Assembly: GCA_017308375.1 (NCBI GenBank) | Contig: JAFKEW010000042.1 | Location: forward strand, 62,001 to 126,000 | Direction of reading: 5' to 3' | Source of the DNA: Alphaproteobacteria bacterium | Lineage (GTDB): Bacteria > Pseudomonadota > Alphaproteobacteria > Micropepsales > Micropepsaceae | Length of the DNA: 64,000 nucleotides | Shown: piece after piece, positions 9,555 to 19,069 of the stretch | Numbering within the stretch: position 1 is the stretch's first letter | How the letters are laid out: each line of letters starts with the position of its first letter | Notes under the pieces: model-generated | What the model was told of the DNA's origin: nothing | Database searches by the model: none | Seen by the model: only the letters and a program-made list of their open reading frames with translations | Translations under genes and position numbers: made by a program

Positions 9555-10508
9555 TTACGCCAGCCCCTGACGCGCCGCCTTCAGCGCCGCAAAATCCGTA
9601 TCGGCGTGGTAGGAGGACCGGGTCAAGGGCGATGCCGAGACCATCAGGAACCCCTTGGCGCGGGCGATGGTTTCGAGGGACCGAAATTCATCCGGCGTCC
9701 AGAACCGTACCAGTTCCGCATGGCGGCGTGTGGGTTGCAGATATTGGCCGATGGTCAGGAAATCGACACCGGCGGTACGCAGGTCGTCCATCACCTGCAT
9801 GATCTCCTCCCGGCTTTCGCCAAGGCCTACCATCAGGCCCGATTTGGTGAAGCCGGTGGGATCAATCTCCTTCACCCGCTCCAGCAGGCGAAGGCTGGCG
9901 TAATAACGCGCGCCGGGCCGCACGCGCAGATAAAGCCGCGGCACGGTTTCCAGATTGTGGTTGAAGACATCGGGCCGGGCGGCCGCCACAACCTCGATCG
10001 CGCCGGGTTTGCGCAGGAAGTCCGGGGTCAGCACCTCAACCGTCGTGCCGGGCGAAACCGCACGAATGGCGTTGATGGTATCGGCGAAATGCCGAGCGCC
10101 GCCGTCCGGCAGATCGTCCCGGTCCACCGAGGTGATCACCACATGCTTGAGGCCGAGCTTTTGCACCGCGCGGGCGACGTTGGCCGGTTCTTCGCGATCG
10201 AGCATGCCGGGCAGCCCGGTCTTCACATTGCAGAAGGCACAGGCCCGCGTGCAGGTATCCCCCATGATCATCATGGTGGCGTGACGGTGCGACCAGCATT
10301 CCCCGATATTGGGACAGGCCGCTTCCTCGCAAACCGTGTGCAGATTGTGTTCCCGCACGATGGCGCGGGTGTTGGCATATTCACGGCTGGTGGGCGCTTT
10401 GACCCGAATCCACTCCGGCTTGCGCAGAACGGGCGTTTCGGCCCTGCCTGCTTTTTCGGGGTGGCGCTGCGCGCGCCGGTCTGTGGTGAGGTCGATTACC
10501 GTGGTCAT
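9555..10508 (-). CDS. lipA: Lipoyl synthase
   Basis: Radical SAM enzyme that inserts two sulfurs into octanoylated E2/H proteins to make lipoate. 317 residues. The auxiliary cluster cysteines are Cys60, Cys65 and Cys71 ([15 protein letters not shown]) and the radical SAM cluster is Cys86, Cys90 and Cys93 ([15 protein letters not shown]). The conserved Arg-Ser-Ser near the C-terminus ([10 protein letters not shown]), which also ligates the auxiliary cluster, is present. Divergent from the acyl synthetase gene with a gap of about 175 bases that holds no further gene. Confidence 0.98.
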   Translation of the reverse strand: MTTVIDLTTDRRAQRHPEKAGRAETPVLRKPEWIRVKAPTSREYANTRAIVREHNLHTVCEEAACPNIGECWSHRHATMMIMGDTCTRACAFCNVKTGLPGMLDREEPANVARAVQKLGLKHVVITSVDRDDLPDGGARHFADTINAIRAVSPGTTVEVLTPDFLRKPGAIEVVAAARPDVFNHNLETVPRLYLRVRPGARYYASLRLLERVKEIDPTGFTKSGLMVGLGESREEIMQVMDDLRTAGVDFLTIGQYLQPTRRHAELVRFWTPDEFRSLETIARAKGFLMVSASPLTRSSYHADTDFAALKAARQGLA

Positions 10509-10683
10509 GCCGATATCCTGTGCACGGCCGAGATATAGACTCTCCAGCGCCGGAAATCACCCTGCCGGGCCGGTTGACGCACCCCTTTCCTGCGCTAACC
10601 TCCTCTCCCGTCGAATAAAGGCGCCAGAATCCCTTACGATCTTCGGGGGTTGGGGCTGGGAGCGTTCCGGTGAGGGCATCGCG

Positions 10684-12288
10684 GTGAGTCTGGCAACGGT
10701 TGCGGCTGCGTCCGGCGAAGAACTTGTCACCACCGATCTCTCCTACGAGCGCAAGCCGGTGTTCCGCGCCCTTCTGGATGCAAGGGCCAAATTCGGCGGC
10801 AAACGCGAAATCCTGGTCGATGGCGACGGGCGGGTTCTGAGCTATGACGAAATCGTCCGCGCGGCATTCGCGCTCGGCCATGCGCTGAAACGTGGGACGG
10901 AGCCGGGCGATTCCGTCGGCATCATGCTGCCTACAGGTGCAGCGGCGGTGATCGCCTTCTTCGCCGTGTCGGCTTATGGCCGCGTACCGGCGATGCTGAA
11001 TTTCACCGCCGGCAGTGCGGGTTTGAAATCTGCCCTGAGAACCGCGCAGGTCAAACGGATCATCACCGCGCATCGCTTCATCGAACTCGGCAAACTGGAG
11101 GCGCTGGAAGCCGCGCTGAAAGAAGCCGCCGAGCTTGTCTATCTCGAAGATGTGCGCGAACAGCTTTCGCTGCGTGACAAGGGCGCCGCTGTTACCGGCA
11201 TGGTGTTGCCGCGGATCGTTGCGGCGCGGCCGCTGCACCAGTCGCCGGCCGTGATCCTGTTCACCTCGGGAACGGAGGGGGAGCCGAAGGGCGTGGCGCT
11301 GTCGCACGGCAATCTGGTCTCCAATGTGGAGCAGGTGCGCGCCCATATCCGGCTGTCAGCGGAATCCGATGTGCTGTTCAACCCGCTGCCGACCTTCCAT
11401 TGCTTCGGCCTGACGGTGGGGGCGCTGGTGCCGCTGTTCGCGGGCATCAAGGTAGTTTGCCATCCGACCCCGTTACAGCCGCATGAAATCGCGCGCCGCA
11501 TTCGCGAGGCCGGTGCAACCATCCTGCTTTCGACCGACACATTCATTTCGCAATATGCCCGCGCGGGCGAGCCGGGCGATCTCAATTCGCTGCGCCTTGC
11601 GGTGTGCGGGGCAGAGCGTTTGCGGGACGAAACACGCGCCCTGCTGCGCAAAAAATATTCCATCGAATTGCTGGAAGGCTATGGCGTGACCGAAGCCTCC
11701 CCCGTTGTGGCCGCCAACCAACTGGGCGCAAACCGCTACGGCACCGTGGGTCGTTTGATGAAAGGCATGGAATACAGGCTCGATCCGGCGGAGGGCATCG
11801 CGAATGCCGGGCGGCTGGTGGTACGCGGACCGAATGTGATGCTGGGCTACATCCGGCCCGATGCACCGGGCGTGATCGACCCGCCGAAAGAGGGCTGGTA
11901 CGACACCGGCGATGTGGTGAGTGTGGATGAGGAAGGCTTCATCACCATTCGCGGCCGTCTGAAACGCTTTGCCAAGATCGGTGGCGAAGCGGTTTCGCTG
12001 GCGGTGGTGGAAAGCTGTGCTTCCGCCCTGTGGCCGGATTACAGCCATGCGGCGATCGCGCTTCCCGATGAACGCAAAGGCGAGCAAATCATTCTGGTGA
12101 CGGATTGCCCGAATGCCGAACGCATGGACCTTGCCGGTTGGGCGAGCAATCATGGCGTCAGCGAATTGGCGGTGCCGCGGCGCATTCTGAAGGCCCAGTC
12201 CATTCCGGTACTCGGCACCGGCAAAACAGATTACGTTCAGGTGCAGAAAATTGCCGAGCGGCAAATGGGGGAAAGAGATGAACATTGA
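10684..12288 (+). CDS. AMP-dependent acyl-CoA/acyl-ACP synthetase
   Basis: ANL-superfamily adenylate-forming enzyme, about 534 residues from a GTG at 10684, chosen because GAGGG lies about seven bases upstream; the frame stays open to 10309, which would overlap lipA. Core motifs are present: ILFTSGTEGEPKGVALSHGN (P-loop), LLEGYGVTEASPV, GWYDTGDVV and RGRLKRFAKIGGE. Similarity in style is to the ligase half of 2-acyl-glycerophosphoethanolamine acyltransferase/acyl-ACP synthetase (Aas), but the PlsC and MFS parts found in full Aas are missing. It may activate fatty acids for phospholipid repair. The substrate is unknown. It overlaps phoD by 11 bases. Confidence 0.88.
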   Translation: MSLATVAAASGEELVTTDLSYERKPVFRALLDARAKFGGKREILVDGDGRVLSYDEIVRAAFALGHALKRGTEPGDSVGIMLPTGAAAVIAFFAVSAYGRVPAMLNFTAGSAGLKSALRTAQVKRIITAHRFIELGKLEALEAALKEAAELVYLEDVREQLSLRDKGAAVTGMVLPRIVAARPLHQSPAVILFTSGTEGEPKGVALSHGNLVSNVEQVRAHIRLSAESDVLFNPLPTFHCFGLTVGALVPLFAGIKVVCHPTPLQPHEIARRIREAGATILLSTDTFISQYARAGEPGDLNSLRLAVCGAERLRDETRALLRKKYSIELLEGYGVTEASPVVAANQLGANRYGTVGRLMKGMEYRLDPAEGIANAGRLVVRGPNVMLGYIRPDAPGVIDPPKEGWYDTGDVVSVDEEGFITIRGRLKRFAKIGGEAVSLAVVESCASALWPDYSHAAIALPDERKGEQIILVTDCPNAERMDLAGWASNHGVSELAVPRRILKAQSIPVLGTGKTDYVQVQKIAERQMGERDEH

Positions 12289-14083
12289 CCGGCGTGGTGC
12301 GTTATCGCTGCTTGCCCTGACGGGCGCGGCACCTTTCGCGATCGCGGATGCAAAGGCGGCATCCTACAAGGGCGCGGTGACGTTCGAGCATGGCGTAGCA
12401 AGCGGTGATCCATTGCAGGATCGCGTCGTGCTGTGGACGCGGGTGACCCCGGCGGAAACGGGCGCCGCTTCCATTCCAGTATCCTGGGAAATCGCGGAAG
12501 ACGAAGCCTTCAAACACATGGCCGCGATGGGCGCCATCGGTACCCATGGCGAGCGCGACTATACTGTGAAAGTGGATGCGACCGGCCTGAAACCGGCGAC
12601 GGACTATTTCTACCGCTTCCGCGTCAACACCACCTATTCGCCGGTGGGCCGCACACGCACATTGCCGGAAGGCAGCGTGAAGGATGTGGTGCTCGCCTTC
12701 GTCAGTTGCGCGCTCTATCCGGGCGGTTTCTTCAATGCCTATGACGACATTGCGAAGCTGCCGCGCGTCGACGCCGTGGTGGAGCTTGGCGACTATTATT
12801 ACGAGTATGGCGCAAAAGAAACCGATTACGGCATGAATGTCGGCGCCAAGCTGAACCGTATCCCCGACCCGCCGCATGACACCGTGACCCTTGCCGACTA
12901 TCGCACGCGCCATTCGCTCTACAAGCGTGACAAGGATCTTCAGGCCGCACATGCGCGCGCACCATGGATCTGTGTGTGGGACGATCACGAAACCGCCAAC
13001 GACAGTTGGGTGGGCGGCGCCGAAAACCATCATCCCAAAACCGAAGGGCCGTGGATCGACCGCGAACAGGCCGCCATGCGCGCCTATTACGAATGGATGC
13101 CGATCCGCGAACCCGAACCGGGTCGCGCGTTTGAGGCGATCAACCGCGCCTTTGAATTCGGCGATCTGATGAGCCTGATCATGGTGGAATCACGCCTGGT
13201 CGCGCGCTCCCAGCAACTGGAATACGACCGCAAGGGCGATCTGCCGATTGCGGTTTACGATTCCGCCGATTGGCAGACACGCAAGAAAGTCACCGATCCC
13301 GCCATCATCCAGAAGGTCATGGCGGCGGTCAAAGCGGACAAGGCGCCGCCCGCACCCTATGCGCTGGGGCCCGATATCGAACAGCTTAACGCCATACTGA
13401 ACAATCCGGAGCGCCAGATGCTGGGCGCACGGCAGGAAGAATGGCTGGGGCTGAAAATCGCAGCGTCCGTGAAAGCGGAAAAACCCTGGCAGGTGCTGGG
13501 CAATCAGGTGGTGATGGCGCGCACCAAGGCGCCGAACATCTACCGCACACTGGGCACCGAACGGGTGCAGGCACTCCTCGCGTCCTTGCCCGAAGGCCCT
13601 TATCGTGAGCGTGTGGCCGATGCCGTGAATTTGTTTACGTTCGACATTCCGTTCGATCCCGATGGCTGGGACGGTTATCCCGCGGCACGTGAACGTGTCT
13701 ACGACGCGATCAAGCAATCGGAAAGCAATGTGGTCGTGGTGTCGGGGGACAGCCACGCTTTCTGGATGAACCAGCTTTATGACGCGGACGGCAAAACGCG
13801 CGTGGCGGCGGAGTTCGGCGTCAGTTCGGTTTCAAGCCCCTCGGTGGGCGATTTTGTGCCGGGCCTCGACATCGGGCGGTTGATTTCCGATGCCAATAAC
13901 GAAGTGATCTTCAACGATCAGAACCGCAAAGGTTATCTGGTGCTGACCGTGACGGCGGAGGCCGTCACCGGCCAGATGATCGCCGTGGATGTGTTCAGAA
14001 AGCCTTATATCAAGCGCGTTCTGGCCCAATACCGGGTGGCGCCTGCCGCCGGGCCCGGCGTCGGAGAGATTACGAAATTGTGA
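12278..14083 (+). CDS. phoD: PhoD-family alkaline phosphatase/phosphodiesterase
   Basis: 601-residue PhoD metallophosphoesterase, a secreted Ca/Fe-dependent phosphatase of phosphate scavenging. The start at 12278 follows GGGGGAAAGAG; the previous in-frame ATG at 12251 lies deep inside the upstream gene. The N-terminus (NIDRRGALSLLALTGAAPFA) has an Arg pair and hydrophobic stretch consistent with Tat export. PhoD motifs: FEHGVASGDPLQDRVVLWTRVTP, VVELGDYYYEYG, CVWDDHETANDSW and VVSGDSHAFWMNQL. Translation is probably coupled to the acyl synthetase because the ATG overlaps that gene's end. No Pho box was identified upstream. Confidence 0.93.
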   Translation: MNIDRRGALSLLALTGAAPFAIADAKAASYKGAVTFEHGVASGDPLQDRVVLWTRVTPAETGAASIPVSWEIAEDEAFKHMAAMGAIGTHGERDYTVKVDATGLKPATDYFYRFRVNTTYSPVGRTRTLPEGSVKDVVLAFVSCALYPGGFFNAYDDIAKLPRVDAVVELGDYYYEYGAKETDYGMNVGAKLNRIPDPPHDTVTLADYRTRHSLYKRDKDLQAAHARAPWICVWDDHETANDSWVGGAENHHPKTEGPWIDREQAAMRAYYEWMPIREPEPGRAFEAINRAFEFGDLMSLIMVESRLVARSQQLEYDRKGDLPIAVYDSADWQTRKKVTDPAIIQKVMAAVKADKAPPAPYALGPDIEQLNAILNNPERQMLGARQEEWLGLKIAASVKAEKPWQVLGNQVVMARTKAPNIYRTLGTERVQALLASLPEGPYRERVADAVNLFTFDIPFDPDGWDGYPAARERVYDAIKQSESNVVVVSGDSHAFWMNQLYDADGKTRVAAEFGVSSVSSPSVGDFVPGLDIGRLISDANNEVIFNDQNRKGYLVLTVTAEAVTGQMIAVDVFRKPYIKRVLAQYRVAPAAGPGVGEITKL

Positions 14084-14106
14084 TCGCCTGACGAAGTACT
14101 GGCGCG

Positions 14107-15186
14107 TTACTGCAGCGTGAATGTGCGCGTATCCGGCGGATGCGCGCTGAATACTACCTTGAACAGAATGCGTCCGATCACGCGGCCATCGACCGTATCG
14201 ACATCCACGCGCCATTCACCGGGTATAAGGTTCGCTTTCATCGAATAGCCGCGATAACCGTTGTCGCGCCCGCCCCGGATCGGAAAGGCGATTTTGGATT
14301 TGCTGACCCAGCGGCCCTGCGCGGAATCGAAAAACTGCCAGTCGTGCACAATGCGGGTTTTGAGCGCGATCGGCGCGTAAACCGCGCTGAAAAAATAAAG
14401 CGGCTTTCCCGGTTCGACATGCACAAGACGCGGGAAACCGAAGCGACTTCGCCATGGCTGCTGTTCACCGGTGGCGTAATAGCTGCCGTCTGTCTTCCAC
14501 ACCCTGTGATAGACGCCCGCATCCGATAGCGCGAGCGGGATGGGCGGAAGCAAGTTCAGAAAATAAAACACATTGAGGAACAGGAGCGCACCACCCGCGC
14601 TGGCCACCAGCCGGCCGAACTGGTTCCACATCCGCTTGCGGCCCAGAACGGTGAGCACCAGCAGATAGACCACAAACACCGCGATGCTGATCACACCGCT
14701 CAGAAGATAGGTTTTCTCGTTGATGGTGCCGGCCGCAATCGGCACCAGAAACGTCATGTAGGTGAACAGCGCGATGAAAAACAGCGTCGTGGTGAAAACC
14801 AGGCGCGAATGATATTCACGCAAATATTCGTTCGCGATCAGAAGGCTCGCGAGCACAATCAGGAACGGCCATGACACGATGATGGCTGCGCTGCGCGAAT
14901 AGAAAATCAGGAACGCGCTCCACAGCCCGCCTAGTGCAAACTGTGTCGCGGCCGAAACATAGGCCCGCCAGCGGAACGCCTGCCCTGCACGCTCCGCACG
15001 CGCTTCGAAATAGTGCTGGATGGCGATGGTCAGCGCAGCGCCGAGGAGATAGCCCGCAATCGCGATCTGTGTTGCCGGATGCTCCAGCCGCCCAAAAGCA
15101 AAATTGTCAAAGATAAACCCGCCCACCATCGCGAGTGCGGAAAGGTGGCGTTCATACAGCTGGAGACGGGTGATCCAGGCAGGCAT
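14107..15186 (-). CDS. DUF2914 multi-pass membrane protein
   Basis: 359-residue protein with about seven hydrophobic segments in the first 240 residues (for example AIAGYLLGAALTIAIQHY, YLLSGVISIAVFVVYLLVL, GGALLFLNVFYFLNLLPPIP). A soluble C-terminal domain of about 110 residues has the DUF2914 pattern: W-F at VHDWQFFDSAQGRW, then FPIRGGRDNGYRGYSMK, GEWRVDVDTVDGRVIGRI. The domain resembles an extracytoplasmic carbohydrate- or ligand-binding fold, but no function is established. It stands alone between the convergent phoD and the divergent bfd. Confidence 0.85.
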   Translation of the reverse strand: MPAWITRLQLYERHLSALAMVGGFIFDNFAFGRLEHPATQIAIAGYLLGAALTIAIQHYFEARAERAGQAFRWRAYVSAATQFALGGLWSAFLIFYSRSAAIIVSWPFLIVLASLLIANEYLREYHSRLVFTTTLFFIALFTYMTFLVPIAAGTINEKTYLLSGVISIAVFVVYLLVLTVLGRKRMWNQFGRLVASAGGALLFLNVFYFLNLLPPIPLALSDAGVYHRVWKTDGSYYATGEQQPWRSRFGFPRLVHVEPGKPLYFFSAVYAPIALKTRIVHDWQFFDSAQGRWVSKSKIAFPIRGGRDNGYRGYSMKANLIPGEWRVDVDTVDGRVIGRILFKVVFSAHPPDTRTFTLQ

Positions 15187-15283
15187 TGGCGAATCCGGAA
15201 TACCGGGACGGATCAGTTAAGCCGCGGCAAGGGCGGGAAAAAGGTCAAAACCGCGAATAGCATGCGACAGCTTGCTCACAGTA

Positions 15284-15320
15284 CGCGATTGACAATCACT
15301 CGCAACTGCCCCATATAAAA
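15284..15320 (+). promoter_or_regulatory. Candidate iron-regulated promoter of bfd-bfr
   Basis: A TTGACA hexamer at 15289-15294 and an AT-rich ATATAAAA at 15313-15320 (spacing about 17-19) form a plausible promoter 27 bases before bfd. The stretch TGACAATCACTCGC overlapping the -35 matches 10 of 14 positions of the right part of the E. coli Fur consensus (TGATAATCATTATC). In alphaproteobacteria Irr or RirA could be the actual regulator. Confidence 0.4.
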
Positions 15321-15346
15321 GCTGTCCAGCAAACGGGCGTACTTGG

Positions 15347-15535
15347 ATGATCGTCTGCGTCTGCAATAGGCTGAAGGAATCGAGCGTACGGAACGCCGCG
15401 CGTGCCGGTGCCACCTCGGCTGATGAGGTTTACACGCATTGCGGCGTGGAAAGGAATTGCGGACGATGCCAGGACGAGATCGAGCTGATACTGGACGAGG
15501 AACAGGTCCCCGCGGGGATGGAAAAGGCGGCATAG
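15347..15535 (+). CDS. bfd: Bacterioferritin-associated ferredoxin
   Basis: 62-residue [2Fe-2S] protein that docks on bacterioferritin and reduces its stored iron for release. The four cluster ligands are visible as Cys4, Cys6, Cys38 and Cys41 (MIVCVCNRLKE ... RNCGRCQDEI), with an extra Cys32. Length and spacing match the family. It is followed after 20 bases by bfr, forming the classic iron-storage pair. Confidence 0.96.
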   Translation: MIVCVCNRLKESSVRNAARAGATSADEVYTHCGVERNCGRCQDEIELILDEEQVPAGMEKAA

Positions 15536-15555
15536 GCCCCTCCCCCACGGCTTCG

Positions 15556-16041
15556 ATGCCCGGTGATGCCGAGGTCATCCGCTTTCTCAACACTGTTTTG
15601 AAAAACGAGTTGACCGCGATCAACCAGTATTTTCTGCACTCGCGGATGCTGGCGGATTGGGGGCTTTCCGAACTCGCGGAGCATGAGTACCGCGAATCGG
15701 TCGACGAGATGAAACACGCCGACCGGCTGATCAAACGCATTCTGTTTCTTGGCGGCCTGCCCAATCTACAGGATCTGGGAAAAATCCTGATTGGCGAAGA
15801 CGTTCAGGAGATTCTGGAATGCGACCTCCGGCTGGAGGAGCGTGCGCATCCCGATCTACGTGACGCCATCGCCCATTGCGAAAAGGTGCGCGATTTCGTC
15901 AGCCGGGAACTGTTCCTGCAGATTCTGGAAAGCGAGGAAGAGCATATCGACTGGCTGCAAACCCAGTTGCGCCTGCTCGGCCAGATGGGGCTGCCGAATT
16001 TTGTCCAGTTCCAGAGCAAGCCGAATGAATCCGGCGGTTAG
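15556..16041 (+). CDS. bfr: Bacterioferritin
   Basis: 161-residue subunit of the heme-containing 24-mer that oxidises and stores iron. The start at 15556 (MPGDAEVIRFLNTVLKNELT) is set by the invariant family N-terminus; the frame is open further upstream into bfd, but that part looks like a shadow. Ferroxidase residues Glu18, Glu51 and His54 and the heme-ligating Met52 are visible (KNELTAINQYF; DEMKHADR), and the second half of the di-iron site lies in ILESEEEHIDWL. Co-transcribed with bfd. Confidence 0.96.
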   Translation: MPGDAEVIRFLNTVLKNELTAINQYFLHSRMLADWGLSELAEHEYRESVDEMKHADRLIKRILFLGGLPNLQDLGKILIGEDVQEILECDLRLEERAHPDLRDAIAHCEKVRDFVSRELFLQILESEEEHIDWLQTQLRLLGQMGLPNFVQFQSKPNESGG

Positions 16042-16161
16042 GTTACTTTCGGGAACGTCTGCAACCTATTGATAAATCAGTAAAACCTTATCGACATGGC
16101 GGCCCGCGGTGACGCTGGGCGGCCCGGGTGAATTTTCTGACAAGAAAACGTTTCGCGGCGC

Positions 16162-16174
16162 AGCATTAAATGCT
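16162..16174. promoter_or_regulatory. Small perfect palindrome upstream of phaZ
   Basis: AGCATT-A-AATGCT, a 13-base palindrome about 72 bases before the PHA depolymerase start, inside an otherwise gene-free 204-base gap (16042-16245). It is TGC-containing, and PhaR-type regulators of PHA genes bind TGC-rich sites, so it could be an operator. This is a weak inference. Confidence 0.3.
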
Positions 16175-16245
16175 TTAGGCTCGAAGGATCTGGCGGCGAC
16201 TCAAGGCCCGTCAGCGGCTTTCGGTGCGGGCAGATTGGGGCGTCA

Positions 16246-17463
16246 GTGATCTACGAAGCATATCAGGCGCAGGAAGACTTTTTCCTGCCGTTCCGGGCTG
16301 CGGCCGAACTGGTGGCCGCCAATCTCAAGCAACCGCTGGCCGGTCCCTTCGGCAACTTTCTGGCGCGAGGCGTCGCTGCCGGTGCCGAACTCGTTTCCCG
16401 CGCCAAACTGATTCATGAGCGGCCGGATTTCGGCATCACCACCATCAAGGTTGCCGGCCGCGAAACCCAGGTGTTTGAAGACGTGGCGGCCGAAACCGCG
16501 TTCGGCACCTTGCTGCATTTCCGCAAGGAACCGGCATCCAGACAGCCGCCTGTTCTTCTGGTCGCGCCAATGGCCGGGCATTTCGCGACACTTCTGCGCG
16601 ACACGGTGCGGACCCTGCTACCGGATCACGATGTCTATGTGACGGACTGGCATAACGCGCGTGACATCCCACGTGCCGAAGGCCGTTTCGGACTGGATGA
16701 CTATATCGGGCATCTGATCGGCTTTCTGGAACAGATTGGGCCGGGCGCGCATGTGATCGGCGTGTGCCAGCCCTGCAATGCGTTGTTGGCGGCGGTGGCC
16801 GTCATGGCACAGGGCAAACACAAGGCACAGCCGCGTAGCATGACATTGATGGCGGGACCGGTGGATGCACGTTTCAACCCCACCCGCGTCAATCAACTGG
16901 CGATGGACCACCCGATTTCATGGTTCGAAGACAATCTGATCACCACAGTTCCACGCCAGTTTCACGGCGCCCATCGCCGCGTCTATCCGGGCTTTCTGCA
17001 ATTGTCGGCTTTCATGTCGATGAACCCTGCGCGCCACCTGCGGGCCCATTGCGATCTGTTCGGGAATCTCCTGAGCGGCAATCTTGCCGGCGCCGATGTC
17101 ACGCGCAATTTCTACGATGAATATTTCGCGGTGCTGGATCTGCCCGCGGAATTCTATCTCGAAACGGTGGAACGCGTGTTTCAGGACCATTGTCTGGCCC
17201 GCGGAGAATTCCACCATCGCGGTCGCAAGGTTGAACCCGCGGCGATCCGCAACACTGCATTGCTGACCGTTGAAGGCACGCGCGACGACATTTGCGGCAT
17301 CGGCCAGACCAAGGCCGCGCATACGCTGTGCACAGGCATCGCCGCCGGTTTCGAACGGCGCCACCAGCAGGTGGACACCGGCCATTACGGCGTCTTTTCC
17401 GGTAGCCGTTGGCAAAAAGAAATCTATCCCACCGTGCGGGATGTCATCCGCGCCAGCAACTGA
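16246..17463 (+). CDS. phaZ: Intracellular polyhydroxyalkanoate depolymerase
   Basis: 405-residue intracellular PHA depolymerase that mobilises native PHB granules. It starts at GTG (MIYEAYQAQEDF), matching the family N-terminus. The lipase-like box is GVCQPCN with Cys174 in place of serine, as in the characterised PhaZ1 group of Cupriavidus, where the cysteine is the nucleophile. A His near the C-terminus (QVDTGHYGVFSGSRW) completes the probable triad. No signal peptide is seen. The stop lies 12 bases from the convergent DUF3300 gene. It supplies C4 units that could enter the ethylmalonyl-CoA route suggested by genes elsewhere in the window. Confidence 0.93.
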   Translation: MIYEAYQAQEDFFLPFRAAAELVAANLKQPLAGPFGNFLARGVAAGAELVSRAKLIHERPDFGITTIKVAGRETQVFEDVAAETAFGTLLHFRKEPASRQPPVLLVAPMAGHFATLLRDTVRTLLPDHDVYVTDWHNARDIPRAEGRFGLDDYIGHLIGFLEQIGPGAHVIGVCQPCNALLAAVAVMAQGKHKAQPRSMTLMAGPVDARFNPTRVNQLAMDHPISWFEDNLITTVPRQFHGAHRRVYPGFLQLSAFMSMNPARHLRAHCDLFGNLLSGNLAGADVTRNFYDEYFAVLDLPAEFYLETVERVFQDHCLARGEFHHRGRKVEPAAIRNTALLTVEGTRDDICGIGQTKAAHTLCTGIAAGFERRHQQVDTGHYGVFSGSRWQKEIYPTVRDVIRASN

Positions 17464-17475
17464 CCGGCAGCCCGT

Positions 17476-18936
17476 TCAGGGCTGATCTCCCTGCTTCTCC
17501 CGCTTGCGATTGTCGTTGCGGCGCTCCTGGCCACGGCCTTCGGGCTTTGCGGCCGGACGCGACGGCGCAGCTTGCTGCGGACGCTGTGGTCTGACCTGAC
17601 CGGGCTGTTGCGCGGGCGCTTGCGGCGCCGCTTGTGGCGGAGCTGCCGGGCGCGACTGAACCGGCTCTGATGGCCGGGTTTGTGGAACAGGCCGCGGTGA
17701 AGGCGATGCGGCCGGCCTGCTGGGTGGCGGTGTTGGCCGCGCACCATTTACCGGCCGGGACGGCGTGGGCTTCGGATTGGCCGTTGTTGGCGGACGCGTC
17801 TCAGGCCGCACTGGCCGGTTCGGCGCCGGTCTGGTGCCTGGCCTGTTCGCAGCCGGCTGAACCGGCGGTTCAGGACGATTGATTCCAGGCCGATTGGTCA
17901 TTCCGGGCCGGCCGGGCCTTTCCGGCTGCCCGGGGCGGTTCACACCCGGCCTTTGTGGCTGGCCGGGCCTTGCAGGCTGCACCGTGGCCGGCGGCCTGAC
18001 GGATGGGCCACCCGGCCTGCCCGGGCGCGGCGGGCGCGCACCTTGTGATGGCGGGCGATGGACTGGCGGCTTCCATGCCGGGGGCTTTGACGGCAGGCCC
18101 GGACGATGCGGCCGATTGGAAGGTGGACGGTTCGATGGTGGGCGATTCGATGGTGGACGGACACCGGGCCGATTGGGGCGCGGACGATAATGCCAGACCG
18201 ATCCGGGCCGCCCATGGCCGCCGATCACCACATGATGATGCCGCCAGTCCGGCCGTGCCGGACGGAAAATGGACGAGACAATGCCGACGCCAACGCCAAA
18301 AAAGATTCCACTCGCAACGGAATAGTGCGGCGGCCGGTAACGCGGCGGTGGCGCCCAGTAATAAGGCGGGTAATCCGGATAGCGCCAACTGCCATACACC
18401 ACCAGAGGGTCGTAATACGGCACATAGAAATAACCGGGCCGGGCCGGTTCGATATAAACGTAGTTGTTCTGCACGATGATGCGCTGCTGCTCATTCGACA
18501 ACAATGTGCCGGCATCGCGGGCATTGGCACGCAGGCGTTGCACCGCGGCCATCACATCGCCCTGTTGATAGACAAAGGCATAGCCGATGGCATCGGCCCA
18601 ATCCGGCTGATCGTTCAGCATCGCAATCACCGATGGAAACTGCGTCAATGCCTTGACGCTATCGTCCCATGGCTGATCCTCCACGGCATCCGCAAGATCG
18701 TTGCCATTGAGGCCCTGACTGCGGTCGAGGAAATCGGCAGCATCGGCCACATCGTCGGGATAGGTGGCGGCGATCAGCACTTGCGAGAGCAATTCGTCCG
18801 GGTACAGAGCAATCGGCGCCAGCATCGATTCAAGCTGTTGCTGGGAATACGCATCCGACTGCGCCAATGCAGGCGGGACCCCAAGCGCCGCCGCAAAGAT
18901 CAATCCAGCCATCCACCGGAAGAAGGATTTGCCCAT
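17476..18936 (-). CDS. DUF3300 secreted proline-rich protein
   Basis: About 486 residues from the ATG at 18936, chosen for the AAAGGG upstream and the signal peptide (MGKSFFRWMAGLIFAAALGVPPALA). Residues about 28-220 form the DUF3300 domain (LESMLAPIALYPDELLSQVLIAATYP ... YVPYYDPLVVYG). The rest is a long Pro/Arg-rich low-complexity tail with repeated PPSNR and RPG units. At DNA level these produce short tandem 15-base repeats (around 18123-18165). Function is unknown; the tail looks suited to cell-envelope or polymer contact. Confidence 0.88.
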   Translation of the reverse strand: MGKSFFRWMAGLIFAAALGVPPALAQSDAYSQQQLESMLAPIALYPDELLSQVLIAATYPDDVADAADFLDRSQGLNGNDLADAVEDQPWDDSVKALTQFPSVIAMLNDQPDWADAIGYAFVYQQGDVMAAVQRLRANARDAGTLLSNEQQRIIVQNNYVYIEPARPGYFYVPYYDPLVVYGSWRYPDYPPYYWAPPPRYRPPHYSVASGIFFGVGVGIVSSIFRPARPDWRHHHVVIGGHGRPGSVWHYRPRPNRPGVRPPSNRPPSNRPPSNRPHRPGLPSKPPAWKPPVHRPPSQGARPPRPGRPGGPSVRPPATVQPARPGQPQRPGVNRPGQPERPGRPGMTNRPGINRPEPPVQPAANRPGTRPAPNRPVRPETRPPTTANPKPTPSRPVNGARPTPPPSRPAASPSPRPVPQTRPSEPVQSRPAAPPQAAPQAPAQQPGQVRPQRPQQAAPSRPAAKPEGRGQERRNDNRKREKQGDQP

Positions 18937-19069
18937 ACGTTGCCCTTTCACGGCAGAGGGAAATGTCGCGAAAAGCCTAGCAGCCCTTTCACCCCGCCGG
19001 TAGGCGTACCTTCCATTGCGCGTGCACCGCACCCTTTGCTATTGCGGCGCAAACAAACAGGAGGTGCCT

